Source: Amyloporia xantha (taxonomy: Eukaryota > Basidiomycota > Agaricomycetes > Polyporales > Adustoporiaceae). Taken from it: a DNA stretch of 64,000 bases. The notes under the pieces are model-generated. The model made no database searches, was not told where the DNA came from, and saw nothing but the letters and a program-made list of their open reading frames with translations. Below are positions 30,368-39,253 of the stretch, piece after piece (positions within the stretch are counted from its first letter, which is position 1; each line of letters starts with the position of its first letter). Position numbers and translations under genes: made by a program. The stretch spans positions 62,001 to 126,000 of the forward strand of contig JAYKKR010000004.1 in assembly GCA_036971615.1 (NCBI GenBank), in the 5' to 3' direction.

Positions 30368-32112
30368 CTAAGCGCGTTCGATGTACAACGAAAGGTGGTG
30401 TGGTACAGAGAACATATGCGGAAGTTTTTTGTCTACAGGAGGGAAGATACCACGAGAAGGAGGGTCTGCGGGATTTACTTTTGTATTAACATATTCTGTA
30501 TCGATCCAGAGTCCATTTGCGGAAAAAAGAGAAACAATCTGCTGAAGAATACGATTTTGCTGTATGCTGCGTGAACGTCCTGCCTCGAGTGCCCCGACGA
30601 CGCCCATGTTATCGGAATGTATGCGAAATAAGGCTATGCCAGCGTTGTCTGCAATTAGGTACCGGACAGCCAGCTCGATGGCGACCATCTCCGCCCAGCC
30701 GATGTCGCGTCCTTCGGATTTCCAGCCTGGTAATAGGCGCCATGCGAGCCACCTCCCGTTGATGATCAAGCCTATGCCCCACGATGTTGACGCGTCGACA
30801 AATATGCTCTTTGAGGTGTCTCGGGGAGGGACTGATAACCTGTGCCCACAGAAGGGCGATGAGAGGCGATCCCGCCACCAAGACACATCGGCGACAGCTG
30901 CTGGGGTAATGCGGTGTTTAGAGAAACGTGAATTGGCTTTGGCGAAGGCTGCTGACATGCGATAAAGGGAAGGGAGACGAGAACGTCCGTCTGGGACGGC
31001 GAGACAACAGTGGTTTAGCATTCCGACCACGCTTTCGCATTCCTTCTCGGTAACGGAGCCACCGACTGTCCACGGTGCGATCCGCGCGAGATACTTGGCC
31101 TTTTTCCGTCTGGGATCTGAACTGTTTGGTCAGGTATGCACCAGAGGAACCCGCCGTACTCAAATGATGTGGCGAACGGGCGGTGTTTGGACGATGACCA
31201 TGGCCATCCGAGTCGTTTCCCGATGGAGAATATAAGAGTTTCGTCGTACGAGAAAGTGAAGGAGCCGTCTTTGTTGGATTGCATGGGGTAGCGGAAAAGA
31301 TAAAGTCATCGACCCATTTCAGGAGGTCCTGTACACCGTGAAACTTGAAAACGCGAACGATAGCATCGGCCACCCTGCCGAAGAGTCCGCCTGAGCTACG
31401 CATGCCAAAGCACGCATTGTGGTCGATGTATACTAGATCATTCCACATTACGATGATGTGGACTTGGTCTTCAGGGTGGATAGGAATGCAACGGTAAGCC
31501 TTTTCGACATCGTTGACTGACACCTCAGTTCCTGGAGGTGCGTTGACAATTAGGAGTACAACGGCGGAGAAGGTACCCCACTCAGTTGGGAAGTCATCGG
31601 AATCAATTTCGAATTTGCAGAGGAAACTGTGGGGTCGTTACGAGGGTATGACAAGTCCTGAATAATGCGGAAGATGCCAGGACTATTGGCTTTCGGGACT
31701 GTGCCCAGGGGGAGGAACGAAAGGGACCGATGATTTGTTCAAGACGAGAAGGATGGAAAGGGCCAGAATAACGTCGTGCAGAAAGTTCGGTGCGAATGTG
31801 TTCGATGACAGCTTGTGGTTGGTCTGAGGCGGATTTGTGATTAGGTGGTATGTAAGATACAGAGGGTCTGGAAACTACGCCGATGCGAAAACCGTCCCGA
31901 ATGCCTTCGGGTACATCCTGGAACTCTACCAAGCAGCCAGCTGCAAGAAGTTCCTCCCGCCATACGTGCCAGCGTAGCGGTGTGATTATCGGGCGGATAT
32001 CAGAGAGCCCTGCAGGACTGCGCAGGGTGTTCACCTCCGCACAGCGTGCAGATGTGGGCTCGGTTGCACTCGCCTCGACAGCCTCTTCCGTTGAAACGGT
32101 AGCAGAGTTCAC
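30368..32112 (-). pseudogene. DIRS/Ngaro-type reverse transcriptase and RNase H, frameshifted
   Basis: RT similarity starts near 31850 with SARRYSGPFHPSRLEQIIGPFR. It then needs a frame change near 31700 (to GTVPKANSPGIFRIIQDLSY) and another near 31610 (to FPTEWGTFSAVV). It continues in one frame through VNDVEKAYRCIPIHPED and the catalytic KWVDDFIF (about 31310). Further frame changes near 31290 and 31140 lead into the final frame (31030-30368). This holds the RT tail and RNase H with acidic residues in SIFVDAST, WAEMVAIELA and IHSDNMG. With at least three unexplained shifts the gene cannot make a full RT. Domain identity is certain; the exact positions of the breaks are not. Confidence 0.85.
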
Positions 32113-32953
32113 GGCCGTTTGGAGCGGCCAGCTTGCCGTCGTCTCGTCGTTGCATGAAAGGGAAGTTGGCTGTTGGACAGGGGCCTTTCCCGTGGCGGGT
32201 CACACAGAAGATGCATCGGAGGATGGCAGCCGTGTTACTCCAGTTGGCATCAGTACCACGGGGGTTGGCTCGAAAGGACTGTGTTGTCTGGTTGTTGCCC
32301 CTGTTGGGGGCTCGCAGGGTACTGCCCCCGGGAGCAGCCGTGGCTAGCTGACCTGTGGTGCTGTCGGTTGGATAGCCATCCCGGGTGAACTCCCCATTCA
32401 TGTGGCCAAGCAAGTATTCTGTCCGTATTCTTTCGAAAAGAGTGGTGAAGAACATGCGGCCGAGCGAGAAACGTTCCCCGCCCTGGTAGCGGCGCCGCAC
32501 CTCGATGTCATACGCGATGTATATGCCTGGGTATGTGGAGAAGTCGGGTCGGTGGATAACGGAAAGGTATTGTTCATCGAGGCGGTTCGCGAGGTCGTCA
32601 CGTCGCTCTTCATCTGGGTAGTGCGCTCGAACCAGGTTAACAAGACGGGGATATGCCTCGTGGAACTCTGCCACAGACAGCTGGTACTCGCGCGATGCGT
32701 CGAGTGGGGCCTGGGACACGGTGAGGGTGCCATTATCGACTTTGATGGTTTCGCGTGATCGGAAAGCCGCCTTGTGTGCGTTTCGGCATGCCTTGTTGGT
32801 GAGAGCGGTGAGGGGGAGGTACACCCTCAGCCCCCCTTGTACGGCCTTGACCGCCACAGCCGGGTCGGGCAGATGGTTGGGGTCGAGAGGGACTAACTCG
32901 TTGTCATCGGGGAAGTCGTGGCGGGACGATGCCCTTATGGTCGTGTGAGTAGC
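32000..32953 (-). CDS. Gag-like protein of the Ngaro-like element, 3' exon with Cys/His fingers
   Basis: This exon probably starts at 32953 after an intron ending CTAAGCAG and runs to a stop at 32000. The middle part has a helical, Tyr/Arg-rich region (YQLSVAEFHEAYPRLV; YIAYDIEVRRRYQGG) typical of uncharacterised proteins carried by basidiomycete DIRS elements. The C-terminus has clustered cysteines: CIFC...C, then CYRFNGRGC, C, CTLCGGEHPAQSC. These resemble CCCH/CCHC fingers and suggest nucleic-acid binding. Its end overlaps the start of the RT reading frame (32112) by about 110 bp, a common gag/pol arrangement. Confidence 0.75.
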   Translation of the reverse strand, partial: ATHTTIRASSRHDFPDDNELVPLDPNHLPDPAVAVKAVQGGLRVYLPLTALTNKACRNAHKAAFRSRETIKVDNGTLTVSQAPLDASREYQLSVAEFHEAYPRLVNLVRAHYPDEERRDDLANRLDEQYLSVIHRPDFSTYPGIYIAYDIEVRRRYQGGERFSLGRMFFTTLFERIRTEYLLGHMNGEFTRDGYPTDSTTGQLATAAPGGSTLRAPNRGNNQTTQSFRANPRGTDANWSNTAAILRCIFCVTRHGKGPCPTANFPFMQRRDDGKLAAPNGRELCYRFNGRGCRGECNRAHICTLCGGEHPAQSCRAL

Positions 32954-33331
32954 CTGCTTAGGCTGACTGACAGCTGTGGGAGAAGCACGTCAGCATCGGT
33001 GCGGTGCAATGTGTGGGACAGGGCTAGGCGTGTGTCGCAGGTATGCGCAGATCTCGTGTGTATGTAAACATGTAGCGCGGGGGTTGCAGTGTGCAGCGCA
33101 AAGGCGCAATGTCTCACGCAGCGGCGCGGTGTCTAGCGCAGCGGCGCGGTGTGCAGCGCAACGGCGCGATGTGTGATGTAGGGCACGGCAGCCATGTAAC
33201 GTGGCAGTGCCCTGAGTAGCGCGGAGGTGCATTACATGTGTGTGGTCTACGGTAAGAGCGCAGGGGCGCGGCGGACAGCGCAACGGCGCAGGGGGCACGA
33301 TGCAGCGGCACACGTGAGAAGTTGGGCTTAC
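32954..33331 (-). other. Probable intron of the gag-like gene containing tandem repeats
   Basis: On the minus strand GTAAGCCC (33331) and CTAAGCAG (32954) bound 378 bp. Inside, about 33080-33310, imperfect repeats of roughly 20 bp vary around GCGCAGCGGCGCGGTGT. This is much longer than the 50-65-nt introns of the host genes. Confidence 0.5.
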
Positions 33332-33387
33332 CTTCGGGACGTGCAGGTAGGGCAACCGCCGGCATCAGCGCAGGGGTTGGGCCTGGC

Positions 33388-34035
33388 TCAGGCGAGTCCA
33401 TCAGGTTGGCGAGTTGTTGCTGGAGGTAAGCTGTCGCTCAAGTGGGCGCGGAGCTTCCAGTAGGCATCCCGCGCAGATGAGGTGTCCGCGGCCAGTTGTA
33501 CGCGGACCTGGGCCTCACGTTTGCGGACCGGTGTGGGCGTCGAGGTGACGGCTTGGGCGGGGGAGGGGGAGCTGGGAACAGGGTTGTCGTCCTCATGAGG
33601 GAGGGGGGAGGGCGAACGCGCCCCGCGGAAGGGTGACGGGGCTGGCTCCTGCAGTATAGCTGGGCCCTTGCCCTTGTCCCGTCCAGACGCGATCGGTTGG
33701 GCAGGGGTTTTGCGCGTCCGTTTGGTGGCCGGCTTGGTAAGGGCCGCCGCCGGGGACGTGGGGACGCGCACTCTGCGGCGGGTGGCTGGCTTGGGTGTTG
33801 TCACCGAGGTGGTGCCATCCGCCTGTGGGGCCGCCGCCTTGGCTCGGGACCTCGTGTGACGGCCGGGCCCGGGAAGATTCGGGACGGGCGCTTCCGGAGT
33901 TGGCGAAGCCGGGATTGCCACGATTGTGGGGGTTGGTTGATTTTCGTCAGGTGCCGTCGCCCCGCCTGGGAACTCGGTGGATGGTCCAGGGAGGGGGGAC
34001 AAGAAGTCCAGTGCTAGAGTCGGTTCGAGAGTCAT
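33388..34035 (-). CDS. N-terminal ORF of the Ngaro-like gag gene
   Basis: The ATG at 34035 lies 44 bp inside the A1 repeat boundary. The 215-residue product is Pro/Ala/Thr/Ser-rich with basic patches (RTRKTP, SRAKAAAP) and is probably disordered. It ends at a stop at 33388 in a different frame from the segment that leads to the splice donor at 33331 (MDSPEPGP...). So either a frameshift lies near 33400 or the first exon ends earlier. It has no recognisable domain, and the placement before the Cys/His exon suggests it is the gag N-terminus. Confidence 0.55.
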   Translation of the reverse strand: MTLEPTLALDFLSPLPGPSTEFPGGATAPDENQPTPTIVAIPASPTPEAPVPNLPGPGRHTRSRAKAAAPQADGTTSVTTPKPATRRRVRVPTSPAAALTKPATKRTRKTPAQPIASGRDKGKGPAILQEPAPSPFRGARSPSPLPHEDDNPVPSSPSPAQAVTSTPTPVRKREAQVRVQLAADTSSARDAYWKLRAHLSDSLPPATTRQPDGLA

Positions 34036-34078
34036 GACGTGGTGAGGAAGACAGGTATAAAGAGACGGTAGAGGAGAA

Positions 34079-34221
34079 GAGCGAAATGAACCGTATGTAC
34101 AGCGGGAGATGATGGCGGTAGCGGATCAAGATGCAACCGTGACGACGTCACACATCTTGTCCGCTCTTGGCTGTCACGAGTCGTAGGATTCGGAGGGACT
34201 AGTCACGTCCGAATTCTTTCA
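34079..34221 (-). repeat. Ngaro-like split repeat A1 (5' terminus)
   Basis: 143 bp matching 28624-28766; the 5' end of the element. It probably holds the promoter. Confidence 0.9.
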
Positions 34222-34657
34222 GTATAGTCCAAGCTCTCTTCGTGGCAGTTTCAACAAACTGGCAGGATCGGCCTCATCTTGGTATCAGAGTTTACTGACT
34301 GACATGACAGTCATGCCAGGTGCCACCTGACATCAGACGTGCAGTTCCAGTACTGCACAATGCACATGTCCTCTCGAATATATATTCAATATGACGATAA
34401 TATTAGGGCTGTGGTCGTTAAAATCGGCGTATGGAATGGTGAAATTCTTCTCCCTGTAAGGCATTAGTATGTCTGCAAGGACCTTATGACGGTCTCGGAC
34501 GTGTCTCATGCAGATTGACGACCCAGCGCGTAAGCAGCTCAATGGTACATCCGATCAGTTGAATAAGCGATATATTTGCTAATATGCATGGGATAAATTA
34601 ACAATAAGCTATGGATGCTGCGTACAGTGCGAGTGCTTTCACTTCAGATTCTTCGCT
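34222..34657. other. Intergenic, upstream of kinase-like gene
   Basis: This AT-rich stretch between the Ngaro-like element and the kinase-like gene shows no gene. TATATATTC lies near 34378-34386 but far from any start. Confidence 0.5.
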
Positions 34658-35533
34658 ATGTCTGTTACTAAGGTCAGTCCCTGAATGTACGGTGCGTTCT
34701 CCTTTTCCTTAAAAATACCATAACAGGAGCAACAGCCATTGACGCAGTCATCTGCGCCACACTTCCTCCGAATGCGATTCTACATTGGACGTGCACTTTT
34801 CCCCAAACACACATATGTCAGAACTCGGAGAATTGGTCTCAATTGTTTCGTGAAGGCCTGTCTCCGAAACAACGCGACCGAAGCCGACACGCTACGCTTC
34901 ATCGCTCAACACACCACTATTCCCGTTCCGAGAGTACAACGTGTGTTTGAATGGGGCGGCGGCACCTTCATCCAAATGGACTTCGTCCCAGGGGTTATCC
35001 TAGACTTTGCTTGGCGAAAATGGCCTGAATCAACCAGAAATCGAGTTGTGGAACAGCTCCGAGTCTACATCAATCAGCTACGAAGGTTGCAACCCCCTGC
35101 AGACGGTATCGTTGCCTCCGTCACGGGAGGTCATCTGCTCGACAACGGCCGTCTAGGTTATAAAGACTTCGGTCCATTCAAGAGTCACGATGAATTCCAT
35201 CAGTCCCTTCGTGCGGGGATTCCGCTGGACGAATTCGCAGCTCTCAGTCTAGACGTTGCGGACATTGTGCATGCACATAGTCGACAGTATGCGACCAAAT
35301 TCACACATGGCGATCTTGCACCGAGGAATATCTTGGTCCAGGAAGATGGCACTGTCACAGCTATCGTTGACTGGGAGACCGCAGGATGGTATCCTGAGTA
35401 CTGGGAATATACGAAAGCCCGCTTCATGGTTGAACATAGAGACTGGACTGCTGTTGTGGGCACAATCACGGGTAGTTATGAGGAACAACTGACAGCGGAA
35501 GAACAGCTCTGCGAGCTTGTAGATCATACGTAG
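34658..35533 (+). CDS. APH/choline-kinase-like phosphotransferase
   Basis: This is a small-molecule kinase fold of the aminoglycoside phosphotransferase family, common and mostly uncharacterised in fungi; the substrate is unknown. The model is ATG 34658, a 15-nt first coding exon (MSVTK), a 54-nt intron (34673-34726, GTCAGT...AACAG), then exon 34727-35533, giving 273 residues in frame. The catalytic loop is HGDLAPRNI (D201, N206), and the metal-binding motif follows in IVDWETAGWYPEYWE (D220). The N-lobe is short but has the family's TEADTLRFIAQHT-like segment and the PVPRV strand. Both catalytic motifs are intact. It stands alone on the plus strand. Confidence 0.88.
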
Positions 35534-36421
35534 CAATCCAATTTGCGGAATGCCAACTGCACACGTACCTCCGCACGCAAGCTGAGCTACTAAGGTACCG
35601 CAACCATCTCGGTTGAGGGACACCGCCTCAGAATAGAACCAAGGTACCAGGCGGGTCAAGCTGTGGAATGGTGCAATTGGCAGATAGCTTCGCGATGAGG
35701 ACTTGGAACAGTCATAACTCTTTGAGGTAACGGAATCGGTATTGACAGTCTGATGTAGGTCCTAACATGTCCTCCTTGGCATTACTCGTGACGGTCTTGC
35801 CAATGCCCCTGGGCTGTACGTCGTCGTCGGTTCCATCCTATCGGTACTTGCTCCCAGCCTGACACATCCTGCCGTGATAGTCCTTAGCGTCTAAGACAGT
35901 ACGTAAGTTCATATAACCACTCGGTGAGATGAAAGAAAGGAATTCATCTTTATCCAATTTGGACACTACTCATCATCACGATAGATTCAAAGACTGTAGC
36001 CAGGCGTGATGACCGCAAGAAATCTTGGAGATTCTCTACAGGTTCATAGGGTAATATCACGTACTTTGTGTCAGCGCGGTTACTACTAGACATGCTGTCA
36101 GTCTTACTTACCGTCGTGCCTGACACACTGCATGGGACCTGAAGGCCTGACCCTTAATACGTGATCTTTCGTATCAGGGCTGTCGACGCTCAGAACGCTG
36201 CTGAGGATGTAATTCACGGATGTCATACTTTTACATATCACAATCAAATGAACGTGTATTCATGGTGAACAGAATCATTGTTCTTGGAGCAGCATAACAC
36301 ACAATTGAAAAGTATGCCGCCAATATAACATCGGAAGAAAGACATACCAGCCGGTAAAAGTGACGATCCTCAAGGAAATCGGCCTATTGCCGCTATCAAG
36401 CAAAGAAAATCACACGACACC
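35534..36421. other. Intergenic, no recognised gene
   Basis: These are the 3' ends of two convergent genes. Only short frames are visible. Confidence 0.5.
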
Positions 36422-39253
36422 CTATGCCTTTTCCTCGATTGACGTTTCATGTATCTTGACTTCATGCTATACACATCCGAGAAGTCAGAATAGAGATAGA
36501 GCATCATAATCACCACTGCAGCACATACCTTGCTGTCATTCATGTTGATGTCTTGGGGCAACTTCTTCCCCACATCTCTGCCAACGCGCCACGCCGTGAA
36601 TGCATGTCCTTCCCCGAAGACGGCCTCGATTTCTTCCAGGGTGCGTTGCGCGGTTTCGGGGAAGCAGAAGAAGATGTGAATGAAAGCCTACATCGACCGT
36701 GCAGAATCAGATCGAATCATCACAAGGTCGTCTATGACAAAGCCACGTAATCTCAGACATACCGCGAAGTTGAAGGTGCCGAAGATGAAGTACGTTTTGT
36801 ACGCAATCGTCGAAAGCCCAGGTGGCACTCCCCATGCAAGCGCAAAGTTGAAAAGCCAGTTGGTAGCTGATTTTAGATCCATAAGGTCGCATCATACCAC
36901 CACATCGACCATATTCAGGCAGGATTGGTGATAGAGTATGTAATCGAAGCGGTGAGTAGCGAATCCGCAGACGGACTGGCCGACTAGACGTACATGTAGC
37001 CAAAGAGACGGCCTTAGCGCGCACACGCATAGGGAAGATTTCGGCTGGATAGGTCCAGGACACCTACACAAACCGTCAATAGGTGGAATCAATGAAGAAT
37101 AAAATCAACATCTCACAGGGCCCAATGTGATGGCGAAGCTATGAAACCAAGAGGAGGGTTGTAAATAGTCTTTTCCGCAGAATCACAGAACAGGCCTACC
37201 TGCACACGAACAGGTATGAGCATACGATTATCGCCTTCGTCGCAGCATTATTGTCGGAGATAGTCCAAATATCTATGGTGGACCATTAGTGAACACGAAC
37301 AAGGAAAACTCTAAGCAAGAGGATGGCAATACGCACGCGAAGAGCCTTCAACTGCTCCCCAATGGCCAAATCGACCTTGCAGTCCCCCGACAAGCATCAG
37401 CCAAAATCCCATCAGCATCGTGCCAGCAAGAAGCATCGGCCGACGACCCCATCTATCAATGTATATAATTGCGGGAACTATGAGATCGTACGTGGTCAGA
37501 TGGAAGAAAATCAGGGAGAATATGAGCGGGACACATCGAAAGGAGACGAATTCGAGTTGTCCCATACCAGTGAATGCAACATTGAGGACGTACTGCACGG
37601 AATCTGCGATGAGATTCGCGCGACGACCCGTGAGGCCGGCACCCTCGAAGACGTACACGACGTAGTACCTGCCGCGTAACATGTCAGTTGATCGCCTCCA
37701 CATCATAGAAGAAATTAAAGAGTGCAGACATCATGACGTTTATTCCACTCAGCTGGCTCCACATCTGCAAGGCGCATCCAAGCCCTACACGCCTGGAGAT
37801 GCCTGGCTTAAACAGATCCATGTAGCTCTTCGCGCCTTCCGTTCGTTCGAAAGTAACTTGTTCCTGAATTTCAGCATACTCCAGCTGTACGAGGGCGTTG
37901 TCTGGATCTCCTTTGCCATGCAAGTCGGCGAGAATTCTCAGCGCTTCTGAAGGTCTGGGACACGTCAGTGCGCAGCAACGACAGCGATCGGGAACGAGTA
38001 CCTGTCGTGGTCGATGAGCCATCTGGGACTCTGAATTGCAATACAGGTTGTTGTCAAGATACATGTACGATGAACACTAATGAAGTAGTGTCACCTCTGG
38101 GAAGAACATCATTCCAAGCGCGAGAATAATGGCCGGGATCATCTGCAGGCCCCAGGGGATGCGGAAGGATGCGACACCATTGATATACGAGCATCCAAAT
38201 TGCACAAAGTATTGGAAAAGAATACCCCAAGTTGTCGCCCTACATGCGAGAGAGATGACGTCAGCACGCTACATGGAGAGGTAGTAGATACACTTCACAG
38301 ACGGTGCTCACCATTGTTGCATTGAGACAATTCGACCACGGATAGCCGGCGCAGTGATTTCAGACTGATAGATAGGGACGATGGCAGACGCAATACCAAC
38401 GGCGAGACCAGAGATGATACGACCCACCACAAGCATGCCGCGGTTCTATCAGTGGCGTCAGTAGAGAGACCATGCAGACACCAACAAAAGAAACGCTCGA
38501 GTGTAGACTCGCTAGCTGATTGCAACGATCTTGGACACATCTTTTCTAACACGTGGTACCCATCATACTCACCACGGATGCGCACTGCAGTACGCTCCCT
38601 ATAACCCAGATCCACCCACTTAATATGACGGTATTCTTCCTACCCAACAGGTCAGCCAGCTTGGTGACCAGTAAGGCGCCAAAGAACGATCCTGCGGGCA
38701 TGGCAGCCACGATGGCGCCCTGCGCATTCGAGCCCGGGTTGTGGAACGTCGTTTGATATGCAGGGTTCTGTGAGGCCAAAGAAACATCCAATGGACGTAA
38801 GCAACGGTATGATAAATGCGATGCAGGGGCAGATATTGTAAGAGGGAAGTGATACCTACGTTGAGAACGCCAGACATCGACGCGATGTCCAGCCCAAAAA
38901 GACCGCCCCCAATACATGCGAAGGAGCCTTTCGGGGAGTAGTCAGTCATCAAAACGCTAGGGAAGGCTATCGAAGAACAATGAGCGCACCGACAATGTAC
39001 TGTCAAAATGATTCATGAGACACAGAGTATCAGAGATGGAAAGGCTTAAGGCCTACGTACAGGGTTAGCCGCAATAGAAGGATTGTACTGAGTAGCATTC
39101 AAACGCAAGAGAACACAGTGAGCTGAGCAGCGGCGCGAACGGATGGAGAAGTAGGGAGTACGTACACCTCTTGCCATGGTAAACGACTTTAGTTCCTGGA
39201 GACTCTGAAAGTGGGGAAGAATAATACTCCACAAGTTCGGCGTTCCTTGCCAT
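36422..39253 (-). CDS. MFS sugar transporter
   Basis: A plasma-membrane hexose/pentose-type transporter of the sugar porter family. The start ATG at 39253 gives a short N-terminus (MARNAELVEYYSSPLSES). Multiple exons then carry the family landmarks in order: GGGLFGLDIASMSGVL (about 38900), AMPAGSFFGALL and ADLLGRK (about 38660), VGRIISGLAVGIASAIVPIY and EITAPAIRGRIVSMQQW (about 38390), QYFVQFGCSYINGVASFRIPW (split by residues), a SEALRILADLHG loop, QMWSQLSGINVMM, DRWGRRP (about 37450), SWTYPAEIFPMRVRAKA (about 37040) and CFPETAQRTLEEIEAVF (about 36640). A last small exon gives IHETSIEEKA and the stop at 36422. No broken exon was noticed. Exon joints are approximate, and the substrate cannot be told. 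Confidence 0.92.

Larger units (their letters stand above)
28369..34221 (-). mobile_element. Ngaro/DIRS-type tyrosine-recombinase retrotransposon with split direct repeats
   Basis: On the minus strand the order is A1 (34221-34079), gag-like gene, RT/RNase H, tyrosine recombinase, B1 (28922-28765), A2 (28766-28624), 97-bp spacer, B2 (28526-28369). This A-ORFs-B-A-B plan is the split-direct-repeat structure of Ngaro and PAT elements. Joining the outer ends of B2 and A1 would recreate the B1/A2 junction present inside the element, as expected of a circular DNA intermediate. No methyltransferase domain follows RNase H, which favours Ngaro. No target duplication is expected or seen. Confidence 0.88.

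Noticed and set aside
33080..33310. GC-rich roughly 20-bp repeats as a possible satellite or origin
   Set aside because: They fall within a probable intron of the Ngaro-like gag gene, are degenerate and few, and need no separate explanation.
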